Shown in pieces: positions 1-6,282 of a DNA stretch of 13,161 nt. A program made the position numbers and the translations under genes. The DNA is from Synechococcales cyanobacterium 340R_concoct_173_sub (GTDB taxonomy: Bacteria; Cyanobacteriota; Cyanobacteriia; Leptolyngbyales; Leptolyngbyaceae): contig JANXNM010000644.1 in the NCBI GenBank assembly GCA_025354065.1, positions 1 to 13,161 of the forward strand, given 5' to 3'. The notes below the pieces were generated by a model. It saw only the letters and a program-made list of their open reading frames with translations, was not told where the DNA came from and searched no databases. Every line of letters starts with the position of its first letter. The stretch's first letter is position 1.

Positions 1-816
1 CAGCCGCGTTTCTTGAATTATTGTTCCGCCCGCTTCAATTTCGGTGATTTGCCGTTCAATTTCGTACTCGATCGCCCGCTGAATCGCATTGAACGAGTTC
101 ATATTTTTGATTTCGACTTTGGTCCCGAATCGATCGGTGCCGATCTTTCTCACTGAAATATTCACATCACAGCGCAAAGAACCCTCTTGCATATTCCCAT
201 CGCAAACGCCCAAATAACGAACAATTCGACGAATTTCTTGGGCATATTCTGCCGCTTCTTGACCTGTGCGAATGTCGGGTTCAGAGACAATTTCAATCAA
301 CGGGACTCCAGCACGATTATAATCCACTAAAGAATAAGTGGATCCTGCAAGTTGGTCGCTGCCACCATGGACCAGTTTGCCCGCATCTTCTTCCATGTGG
401 AGACGAGTAACGCCGATTTTTTTACGGCTGGACGTGCCAGATTTTTTATCGTAGATTTCAATCTCCACCCAACCATGCTCGGCGATCGGCAAGTCAAATT
501 GAGAAATCTGATAGTTTTTAGGTAAATCAGGATAAAAGTACTGTTTACGATCGAATTTGCTGTAAGGCGCGATCGCACAGTTTAGTGCCAGTCCAGCTTT
601 AACGGCATATTCAAGGACTTTTTCATTGAGAACTGGTAACACTCCAGGTAAGCCCATACAAATGGGATCGATGTGAGTATTCGGCTGCGCCCCGAAGACC
701 GTTGAACTGTCTGAGAAGATTTTAGTGTTGGTGCTGAGCTGGCAATGGGTTTCAAGGCCAATCACGGCTTCATATTGACTAGCAATAGCAGTTCTAGCAG
801 GAGTCGCAGCCGTCAT
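1..816 (-). CDS. gatB: Asp-tRNA(Asn)/Glu-tRNA(Gln) amidotransferase subunit B, N-terminal part
   Basis: GatB is the tRNA-binding subunit of the GatCAB amidotransferase, which converts Glu-tRNA(Gln) and Asp-tRNA(Asn) to Gln- and Asn-tRNA in the cytosol. Translating the minus strand from the ATG at 816 gives 272 uninterrupted codons that run off the left edge; the family is normally near 490-500 residues, so about half is visible. Family stretches can be read in order: GLETHCQL near residue 20, [52 protein letters not shown] and EIKNMNSFN near the right places. The start is the first ATG before the conserved block; no strong ribosome binding site precedes it. It is transcribed away from the PP2C gene. 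Identification is certain from the motifs; only the C-terminus is missing. Confidence 0.97.
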   Translation of the reverse strand, partial: MTAATPARTAIASQYEAVIGLETHCQLSTNTKIFSDSSTVFGAQPNTHIDPICMGLPGVLPVLNEKVLEYAVKAGLALNCAIAPYSKFDRKQYFYPDLPKNYQISQFDLPIAEHGWVEIEIYDKKSGTSSRKKIGVTRLHMEEDAGKLVHGGSDQLAGSTYSLVDYNRAGVPLIEIVSEPDIRTGQEAAEYAQEIRRIVRYLGVCDGNMQEGSLRCDVNISVRKIGTDRFGTKVEIKNMNSFNAIQRAIEYEIERQITEIEAGGTIIQETRL

Positions 817-1162
817 AGTAATTTGCTGTTTTATTCTGGGTTGTCTGACGCTCGTTATTGTAACGCGTGGGGCACGTCAGACGATATAACTCTGAGAAGG
901 CAGATTCTCGATCGTGACTTCAATGATCCTAAAGTTCATTATATTAGTGGGCATGACTACAAATATAATTATACTGCCCTTGAAATATTTCTGGATCTGC
1001 AAAGACTGGTATCCTCTGTCACATGTAGGACATCTTTAAGTCAGAATACTAGAATATGCTGTGAAATAATTCTGAAAGTGTTTGTTGAGACCGGGCTAAC
1101 GCTCCATCAACACTGTTTTAACGTCGCAATTAATCCTCTCTACTCAAGAATCCTTCCAAATC
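817..1162. promoter_or_regulatory. Divergent intergenic region between gatB and the PP2C gene
   Basis: This 346-base AT-rich stretch must hold promoters for gatB (leftward) and the phosphatase gene (rightward). A plus-strand reading frame crosses it (745-1188), but it overlaps gatB and looks like no protein family, so I treat the region as non-coding. TATAAT at 964-969 and TATACT at 970-975 resemble -10 boxes for rightward transcription, without a good -35 box. A perfect 8-base inverted repeat at 843-850 and 875-882 is listed separately. Confidence 0.5.
843..882. repeat. Perfect 8-bp inverted repeat in the gatB/PP2C intergenic region
   Basis: GTCTGACG at 843-850 is matched by its exact reverse complement CGTCAGAC at 875-882, with 24 bases between the arms. 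The arms are GC-richer than the surrounding AT-rich spacer. There is no T-run on either side, so it is not an obvious terminator. It could be a protein binding site with two half sites or an RNA hairpin in the gatB leader, since it lies 27-66 bases upstream of the gatB start. Function is unknown. Confidence 0.4.
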
Positions 1163-2182
1163 ATGACTCTCCCCCCCGACGACTTTAATACTATCGACCC
1201 GGATCTGAGTGATTTAGATACAGGTGAGTTAGGTGAGAGTGTTACTCAGCCATTGAAAGTTTTAATAGACAGTCCACAGCAAGATGACATGCCGACGATC
1301 GTTCTACCCATGCAGATCTCTAGCCTTGAAGAATCTGCTCGGACGGATGTGGGTCAGCAGCGAGAGCATAATGAAGATTTTTTCAGTCTTTCCACTCAAA
1401 TAACTAAGGCAGAACGTCCAACGGGGCGCGTAGTCCAAGGGCGCGGGGTCTACATTCTGTGTGATGGAATGGGCGGACATGCGTGCGGTGAAGTGGCAAG
1501 TCAACTGGCTGTCGAGACGTTACAGAGCTTTTTTCAAGAGTATTGGGCCACCCAGGAATCCGCTCAATCGGGTCCAGGATGGAACACATTATCAAGCCAA
1601 CTGCCTCCAAGCACCATCATTCGCAAAGGAATTCACCTCGCAAACCAAGCCATTTACGATCGCAATCAACACGATTCACGCATGGGTAACGGTCGGATGG
1701 GCACGACATTAGTTATTGTGATTTTGTGTGGAACATCCGTTGCAGTGGCTCATGTAGGCGACAGTCGTGTCTATCGTTACACCCGAAAACGTGGCCTAGA
1801 GCAAATCACTATTGACCATGAAGTGGGGCAACGAGAAATTCAACGGGGTGTGGATCCAGAAGTCGCCTATTCGCGCATGGATGCCTATCAGCTTACTCAG
1901 GCACTGGGGCCACGGGATGAGAGCTATGTGGAACCTGATGTGCAGTTTATCGAGTTGGCAGAAGATACGTTGCTGTTACTCGCCTCCGATGGCTTGACGG
2001 ATAATGACCTATTGGAAACGCATTGGCAGACTCATTTGGATCCAATGATGAGTTCACAAATGAGCCTGGATCAAGGGGTTCGGCAGTTGGTGGATCTGGC
2101 AAATGAGGTGAACGGTCATGACAATATTACGGCGATCGCGGTCCGTGCGAAAGTTCGGCCTAATCTTGACCAGCTCCGTTAA
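1163..2182 (+). CDS. PP2C-family serine/threonine protein phosphatase
   Basis: This is a metal-dependent (Mn/Mg) protein phosphatase that removes phosphate from Ser/Thr of cytosolic substrates, the usual counterpart of Hanks-type kinases in cyanobacteria. The 339 residues hold the PP2C signature in order: RTDVGQQREHNED (60-72, metal-binding Glu/Asp), DGMGG (101-105), GTT (180-182), HVGDSR (197-202), LTQALG (244-249), LLASDGLTD (272-280, metal Asp276) and NGHDNITAI (317-325, metal Asp320). All expected acidic metal ligands are present, so it should be active. The first ~55 residues are an acidic, probably disordered extension before the catalytic fold. There is no transmembrane segment. The ATG has no strong ribosome binding site. 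The acetyltransferase gene follows after 11 bases, suggesting co-transcription. The substrate cannot be inferred from sequence. Confidence 0.93.
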   Translation: MTLPPDDFNTIDPDLSDLDTGELGESVTQPLKVLIDSPQQDDMPTIVLPMQISSLEESARTDVGQQREHNEDFFSLSTQITKAERPTGRVVQGRGVYILCDGMGGHACGEVASQLAVETLQSFFQEYWATQESAQSGPGWNTLSSQLPPSTIIRKGIHLANQAIYDRNQHDSRMGNGRMGTTLVIVILCGTSVAVAHVGDSRVYRYTRKRGLEQITIDHEVGQREIQRGVDPEVAYSRMDAYQLTQALGPRDESYVEPDVQFIELAEDTLLLLASDGLTDNDLLETHWQTHLDPMMSSQMSLDQGVRQLVDLANEVNGHDNITAIAVRAKVRPNLDQLR

Positions 2183-2193
2183 AGGTGCGCCTC

Positions 2194-2763
2194 ATGATTG
2201 CACCTAACTCTGAACCAACTCTTTTAGAACCAACTCTTGAAACCCTACGTCTGTTGATGCGTCCTTTAATGGATGATGATTTGATAGATTTGTGCGCGAT
2301 TTTGGGTGATCCTTTAGTCATGCAGCACACCGCCACCGGGCGACCTAAAACTCCATCTATGACGGCTAGCTATCTTTACAGTCAACAGGATCATCAAGCT
2401 GAGCATGGCTTTAGTCTGTGGGGAATTATTCGACTTGCAGATAATAGATTAATTGGGCAATGTGGGTTGGCGTACTTACCCAAGACCCAAGAAACGGCAC
2501 TGGGCTATACCGTTGCTCATGATTGTTGGAACCAGGGGTATGGCACTGAGGCTACTACTGCATGGCTGATCTACGGATTTGAGAGGTTAAAACTCGATCG
2601 GATCATTGCCGCTGTCAAACCCGAAAACACTATATCTCTGCGGATTTTAGATAAATTAGGACTGAAGTACGATCGGCAAGATACCTTTTATGGTTGCACC
2701 TGCGCCTACTACGGCATCAACCGAGACCAATGGAAAGCTGAAAGTAAGGGATTGCTAGTTTGA
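2194..2763 (+). CDS. GNAT-family N-acetyltransferase (RimJ/RimL-like)
   Basis: This protein transfers an acetyl group from acetyl-CoA to an amine of an unknown substrate. From the ATG at 2194 it has 189 residues. ETLRLLMRPL (16-25) is the usual first strand of RimJ/RimL-like GNATs. GYTVAHDCWNQGYGTEA (104-120) carries the acetyl-CoA pyrophosphate-binding Q-x-x-G-x-G/A pattern, and ENTISLRILDKLGLKY (144-159) is the conserved Asn-x-x-Ser helix and C-terminal motif. I chose the ATG because AAAGG at 2181-2185 lies 8 bases before it; a GTG at 2185 would add three residues but overlaps that site. The residues EPTLLEPTLET at the start come from a short duplication. It follows the PP2C gene closely, and its last 55 bases overlap the end of thiO on the other strand. 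Confidence 0.88.
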   Translation: MIAPNSEPTLLEPTLETLRLLMRPLMDDDLIDLCAILGDPLVMQHTATGRPKTPSMTASYLYSQQDHQAEHGFSLWGIIRLADNRLIGQCGLAYLPKTQETALGYTVAHDCWNQGYGTEATTAWLIYGFERLKLDRIIAAVKPENTISLRILDKLGLKYDRQDTFYGCTCAYYGINRDQWKAESKGLLV

Positions 2764-3785
2764 GTCGTAATCCAATCAGCAATTAATTTTCCGGTAATAG
2801 GAGTGAGCAGAATGCCATTCCGTCCATGACCTGTCGCGTAGGTTAGATTTCGGTATTGACTTCCCCCCAAAATCGGTAAATCATCAGGCGTGATCGGGCG
2901 ATACCCGTACCAAAATTCTTCTATGGGCCAGTGAGCGATCGACGGAATCAATCTCGCCGCACCCTGCAAAAGCTGCATAATTCCCGAGGGCGTATTCCCC
3001 GGTAAAAATCCAACATCTTCACTCGTCGCCCCGATTACCAGCCGTCCATCCTGACGCGGTACTAAATAAATCTCCTCGCCAAATAATACTGTTTTGACAG
3101 GTAAACCGTCTTCCATAGGCATCGTCACCGCCAACATTTGTCCCTTACGCGGCTTAACTGGGATAGGCAACAGATCCTGGGACCAAGCACCTGTGGCTAA
3201 GACGTAGTGTTGGGCTTGCAGTTCGCCGTCCGTCGTCATCAGGCTAGTAATCCGATCGTCATCATGAACAAATTCTGTCACCGTCGCGATTTGAATGGGA
3301 ATATTTTGAACCTTTGCGGCGGCTTGCAGGGTGCGGTAAAGTTTGCGATTATCGACTTGAGCATCTTCTGGAAACCACCAGCCGCCCCGGACTTCATCAC
3401 TTAACGTCGGTTGAATGGCCCGCATTTTTGAAACATCGGCCCACTGATTAGGATCGTGATTAAACAAGCTTGCATCTGGACCATTCAAGGCTGGAGCCAA
3501 AATTCCTGAGGCCCAGTATCCGGTACTGCATTGTGCAATGACTTCCAAGTCTTCCACCCAAGTTGGATATAAATCACGGCTTTGGATACACAAATCCCGC
3601 ATCGATCCCGCACTCAATCCCTCGGCTTGTGGTGCTAACATTCCAGCAGCAGCAAGGCTTGCGGCCTCCTGAGGATTGCGACATAATACTCGTGCTGTCA
3701 TGCCTTTTTGCTTGAGTGCTAGGGCGATCGATAGCCCCATTATTCCACCACCCACAATCAATACCTCTTCCGATCCCATCACCAC
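2709..3785 (-). CDS. thiO: Glycine oxidase ThiO (FAD-dependent)
   Basis: ThiO oxidises glycine to iminoacetate (dehydroglycine), the nitrogen and C2 donor for the thiazole ring made by ThiG in aerobic thiamin synthesis. The 358 residues begin with a Rossmann FAD motif, VLIVGGGIMGLSIALAL (8-24). They continue through the D-amino-acid-oxidase fold, with LATGAWSQ in the middle and YRPITPDDLPILG followed by YATGHGRNGILL near the C-terminus, as in glycine oxidases. Length is typical for a stand-alone ThiO. The start may be GTG at 3785, which has GGGG 6 bases ahead, or ATG at 3779, two codons in. The 3' end overlaps the GNAT gene by 55 bases. In a number of cyanobacteria ThiO is fused to ThiG; here thiG is a separate gene 1 kb away in the opposite direction. 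A terminator-like hairpin lies 32 bases upstream of the start. Confidence 0.92.
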   Translation of the reverse strand: MVMGSEEVLIVGGGIMGLSIALALKQKGMTARVLCRNPQEAASLAAAGMLAPQAEGLSAGSMRDLCIQSRDLYPTWVEDLEVIAQCSTGYWASGILAPALNGPDASLFNHDPNQWADVSKMRAIQPTLSDEVRGGWWFPEDAQVDNRKLYRTLQAAAKVQNIPIQIATVTEFVHDDDRITSLMTTDGELQAQHYVLATGAWSQDLLPIPVKPRKGQMLAVTMPMEDGLPVKTVLFGEEIYLVPRQDGRLVIGATSEDVGFLPGNTPSGIMQLLQGAARLIPSIAHWPIEEFWYGYRPITPDDLPILGGSQYRNLTYATGHGRNGILLTPITGKLIADWITTQTSNPLLSAFHWSRLMP

Positions 3786-3816
3786 ATCGATCCCCAGAAC
3801 TGAATCATCACGCCCT

Positions 3817-3847
3817 AAAAAAGCAGATCTTTAGTCAAGAACTGCTT
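3817..3847 (-). terminator. Intrinsic terminator or attenuator hairpin before thiO
   Basis: On the minus strand AAGCAG (3847-3842) pairs with CTGCTT (3826-3821). After one T/T mismatch, TCTT pairs with AAGA around a 5-base loop, and the stem runs straight into a T tract ending at 3817. That is the layout of a rho-independent terminator for leftward transcription. It begins 24 bases after the stop of the small membrane protein gene and ends about 31 bases before the thiO start, so it could end the first transcript or attenuate thiO. Confidence 0.7.
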
Positions 3848-3871
3848 ACGATCGTACCATCTACCCTAAAC

Positions 3872-4240
3872 TTACCAACCTGCTGAAATAGGTGGAGCAG
3901 CAGCCGGGGCTGGAGCTGTTGGAGGTGGTGTACCAGATTGATCGGAAGGATTGGCGTCTCTGGGATTTTGTTCCACTGTAGTAGTGGTTTTTGTGACTCC
4001 AGTATTATTCGTACTGAACGTAGAAGTCTGTGCTTTGCTGGTCGGAGCTTGAGTCGTTCCTGAGGTCTCTTTTTTTGGAGCCGCTGCATTAGTTGCTGGA
4101 GCCGCTAGATTAGTTGCTGTGGGGGTGCTGTTGAGTTGATTGTTACTATTGTTTCCAGGACGGATACCCGCGATCGTCGCTAGCCAACCTAGGGAAATCA
4201 ATACGAGGAATCCCCCAAACACTCTGCCAAAAATATTCAT
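3872..4240 (-). CDS. Small membrane-anchored low-complexity protein
   Basis: I do not recognise this family. From the ATG at 4240 it has 122 residues. Residues 4-25 form one hydrophobic segment, FGRVFGGFLVLISLGWLATI, preceded by almost no charge, so it should be a membrane anchor or uncleaved signal. The rest is Ala/Thr/Pro/Asn/Gln-rich, contains no Cys, ends in a Pro-Ala tail and a terminal Gly-Trp, and is probably disordered and exposed outside the membrane. A longer frame reaches 4276, but the extra 12 residues precede the hydrophobic segment and look non-coding. A 21-base near-tandem repeat inside the gene encodes ATN-x-AAP twice. A terminator follows the stop. The clean frame and signal-like start support a real gene, but function is unknown. 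Confidence 0.6.
   Translation of the reverse strand: MNIFGRVFGGFLVLISLGWLATIAGIRPGNNSNNQLNSTPTATNLAAPATNAAAPKKETSGTTQAPTSKAQTSTFSTNNTGVTKTTTTVEQNPRDANPSDQSGTPPPTAPAPAAAPPISAGW
4078..4119 (-). repeat. 21-bp tandem repeat inside the low-complexity protein gene
   Basis: Two adjacent 21-base units (4078-4098 and 4099-4119) match at 19 of 21 positions. They keep the frame and encode a seven-residue Ala/Thr/Asn/Pro unit twice, so the linker of this protein has grown by in-frame duplication. Confidence 0.75.
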
Positions 4241-4453
4241 AGGATTTGATTTCAGATTAATGAGTTTTAGACACAAGAACTTGCTTTGCTAAGTCCATTG
4301 TACGTAGAACCTTTGCAATTAGTGACACAAAATTTGAGGCTTTTCCATAGACAATTGAATAAGTAGGCTATAGTTGTAAGCTGAAACTAATCTTCAAAGC
4401 TTTGACGAAGCCATTCTAATTTGTCTCAAACCACACTTCATCCCCCTAAAGGT

Positions 4454-4672
4454 ATGCTGCAACAAGTTGCTCATCCGATGGAAAAAATACAGCGACAAGT
4501 CCGATCGCTGGTTGAAAAGAAATTAATTAAATCGACCGATAGTATCTGGAAAATTGCGCTTCTCTATGGTGACGATTGGGCCTACTGGAAACAGGAATTA
4601 ATTTCCTTTGAATTTTCGATGCAGGATCCCGTTAGCTATCTCCTGGCCGTTGAAAGCTGGGAAGAAGATTAA
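4454..4672 (+). CDS. DUF4327 family protein
   Basis: This is a small soluble cyanobacterial protein of unknown function. From the ATG at 4454 it has 72 residues. The pattern HPMEKIQRQVRSLVEKKLI, then SIWKIALLYGDDWAYWK, then a DPVSYLLAVESWEED ending matches my recollection of DUF4327: an amphipathic helix, a tryptophan-rich middle and an acidic W-E/D-x-D end. A TTG at 4421 would add 11 residues (MSQTTLHPPKG); I prefer the ATG because the family-like text begins there, although the AAAGG before it sits very close. It lies 108 bases upstream of thiG on the same strand. No enzymatic motif is visible. Confidence 0.72.
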   Translation: MLQQVAHPMEKIQRQVRSLVEKKLIKSTDSIWKIALLYGDDWAYWKQELISFEFSMQDPVSYLLAVESWEED

Positions 4673-4673
4673 G

Positions 4674-4694
4674 TTAATTGATCTAGCCAATTAA
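4674..4694 (+). repeat. AT-rich stem-loop after the DUF4327 gene
   Basis: TTAATTG (4674-4680) and CAATTAA (4688-4694) form a perfect 7-base stem with a 7-base loop, starting one base after the DUF4327 stop. There is no T tract, so it is at most a weak terminator or a 3'-end stabilising hairpin. Confidence 0.35.
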
Positions 4695-4726
4695 TCCAGT
4701 GTGTTGAGTATTAATTCAACCACTTA

Positions 4727-4754
4727 GATAGTTCCAGAATGATAGTTCCAGAAT
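4727..4754 (+). repeat. Perfect 14-bp tandem duplication upstream of thiG
   Basis: GATAGTTCCAGAAT occurs twice back to back (4727-4740 and 4741-4754), ending 26 bases before the thiG start. It lies where the thiG promoter or leader should be, so it may move promoter elements or simply be a replication-slippage scar. Confidence 0.85.
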
Positions 4755-4780
4755 TTATGCAGATGCAATCCTAGGACACA

Positions 4781-5599
4781 ATGGTTTCAGACTTCACAGA
4801 TGATCTCGCTGACGATCGTCTCATTATTGCTGGGCGAAGCTTTCGATCGCGGCTGATGACCGGAAGCGGGAAATATCGGAATTTTGAAGAAATGCGGACT
4901 GCGATCGCGGCGAGTGGGTGCGACATCATTACCGTTGCCGTGCGTCGGGTCCAGACTAATGCTCCCGGTCACGAAGGACTTGCTGATGCGATCGATTGGA
5001 CTAAAGTTTGGATGCTACCGAATACTGCTGGATGTCAGACGGCGGAAGAAGCCATTCGGGTGGCGCGTTTGGGACGTGAATTAGCCAAGCTCGTCGGTCA
5101 AGAAGATAATAATTTCGTCAAGCTCGAAGTGATTCCCGAGGGCAAATATTTACTTCCTGATCCGATCGGAACCTTGGAAGCTGCTGAAAAGCTAGTCAGA
5201 GAAGGGTTTGTCGTTTTGCCCTACATCAATGCCGATCCATTACTTGCGAAGCGTCTCGAAGACGTTGGCTGTGCGACGGTTATGCCGCTCGGTTCTCCAA
5301 TTGGTTCTGGGCAAGGCATTCGCAACTTATCAAACATTCAAATCATTATTGAAAATTCTAAGGTTCCGGTCGTCGTTGATGCGGGAATCGGAACCCCTAG
5401 TGAAGCCGCCCAAGCCATGGAACTCGGAGCTGATGCGCTGTTGATTAATACAGCTATTGCCCAAGCCAAAAACCCGGCGATGATGGCTAGAGCGATGAAT
5501 CTCGCGGCCCAAGCTGGACGACTGGCTTATCAAGCTGGACGCATTCCCATTAGGGCGATCGCCTCTCCTAGCTCGCCAACCACGGGGATAATTGGATGA
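4781..5599 (+). CDS. thiG: Thiazole synthase ThiG
   Basis: ThiG builds the thiazole phosphate moiety of thiamin from 1-deoxy-xylulose 5-phosphate, dehydroglycine (from ThiO) and sulfur carried as ThiS thiocarboxylate. The 272-residue protein is a complete TIM barrel. It shows LMTGSGKY (25-32), the FVKLEVI stretch whose Lys114 forms the Schiff base with the sugar phosphate, [12 protein letters not shown] (169-180) and [14 protein letters not shown] (197-210) for phosphate binding, and [12 protein letters not shown] (221-232). AGGA a few bases before the ATG supports the start. The N-terminus is about ten residues longer than the shortest ThiGs but carries no ThiO domain. No ThiS-like frame lies in the window, so the sulfur carrier must be encoded elsewhere. 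A 14-base tandem duplication lies just upstream. Confidence 0.96.
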   Translation: MVSDFTDDLADDRLIIAGRSFRSRLMTGSGKYRNFEEMRTAIAASGCDIITVAVRRVQTNAPGHEGLADAIDWTKVWMLPNTAGCQTAEEAIRVARLGRELAKLVGQEDNNFVKLEVIPEGKYLLPDPIGTLEAAEKLVREGFVVLPYINADPLLAKRLEDVGCATVMPLGSPIGSGQGIRNLSNIQIIIENSKVPVVVDAGIGTPSEAAQAMELGADALLINTAIAQAKNPAMMARAMNLAAQAGRLAYQAGRIPIRAIASPSSPTTGIIG

Positions 5600-5657
5600 A
5601 TAATAGGTTAATCTAGAAGGCTGCAAATTATTGCGACTTGTGAGGCTCTTATTGCGA

Positions 5658-5698
5658 TTTACAACAATTTGACATCATTGGTAGACCGATGTTGCTAC
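5658..5698 (+). promoter_or_regulatory. Candidate psb34 promoter with HLR1-like hexamers
   Basis: A perfect -35 hexamer TTGACA at 5669-5674 is followed after 18 bases by TGCTAC (5693-5698), a weak -10 box. TTTACA at 5658-5663 precedes the TTGACA by five bases, giving two similar hexamers in tandem. The high-light regulatory element HLR1 bound by RpaB is a pair of TTACA-type repeats with a slightly shorter spacing, so this is only a degenerate resemblance. Confidence 0.35.
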
Positions 5699-5784
5699 AG
5701 TGACGTGAAGTTGTGAGGCGAGCTGCAAAATTCCGGTGTTCTCGCGTTCACACCAATGCGTACCGTTGTTTGGGGAATGTTTTT

Positions 5785-5958
5785 ATGCAGCAATATACAA
5801 AAGACGATGATGGGCGTTTGAATAATTTCGCTCGTGAACCTAAAATGTATCAGGCAGAGCCGATCGATGCAGATCAAAAGCGTAACTATTTAATTATTGC
5901 TAGCGTCGGGGCGTTTTTAGTGGTGGGTCTGATTGCTTTAGCTTCAGTTATTTCCTAA
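5785..5958 (+). CDS. psb34: Psb34-type photosystem II assembly protein (ssl1498 family)
   Basis: This 57-residue single-span thylakoid membrane protein resembles the ssl1498/Psb34 family, which has a high-light-inducible-like N-terminal motif and binds photosystem II assembly intermediates near CP47. The N-terminal part has GRLNNFAREPKMYQAEP (10-26), the family's most conserved stretch, then QKRNYLII and a hydrophobic span at about 35-55. The ATG at 5785 has GGGGA upstream at good spacing. A longer frame from 5713 adds 24 residues unlike the family and is rejected. The gene stands alone, with a candidate promoter overlapping HLR1-like hexamers, which would fit light-responsive expression. The symbol rests on family resemblance read by eye. 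Confidence 0.88.
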   Translation: MQQYTKDDDGRLNNFAREPKMYQAEPIDADQKRNYLIIASVGAFLVVGLIALASVIS

Positions 5959-6282
5959 CATCCCAATGTAATTGCTTAGTTTGATCTATTTCAAAACCCT
6001 ATAGTCAGACGAAAAGTCGGTAATGGTTTATCTTAGAGAATCCTCTGAGTTAAGCATTATCGATTTTTATTTAGTAGCTTAAAGTCGTGATTTATGAGGG
6101 TTTAGGCTGAATTTGTCTCGAATAATAAAAATATTTGTTCCTGAAATCTGATGCACAAGATTGTAAAGAAAAACACTACGATCGCTTCAGGGCTTTAACC
6201 TAAGCGACAGTCTAAATCTTGGGTTATCCTAATGTTATTGACTTAATGCGGACCTGCATACACCGCCAAATCCAGCCCTTTC
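5959..6282. other. Intergenic region before the TPR gene, nothing recognised
   Basis: This 324-base AT-rich spacer between psb34 and the TPR protein shows no tRNA-like fold, no clear hairpin with T tract and no convincing reading frame. It should hold the TPR gene promoter, but I see no good -35/-10 pair. Confidence 0.5.

Noticed and set aside
745..1188. 147-codon plus-strand frame
   Set aside because: Its first third is antisense to gatB, the rest crosses the AT-rich divergent spacer and overlaps the PP2C start; the residues are Ser-rich noise without family resemblance.
4600..4780. Thiamin pyrophosphate riboswitch before thiG
   Set aside because: I could not find the conserved THI-box stretches; only a duplication and AT-rich stem-loops are present.
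5330..5626. 98-codon minus-strand frame over thiG
   Set aside because: Antisense shadow of a well-conserved gene; composition reflects ThiG codons.
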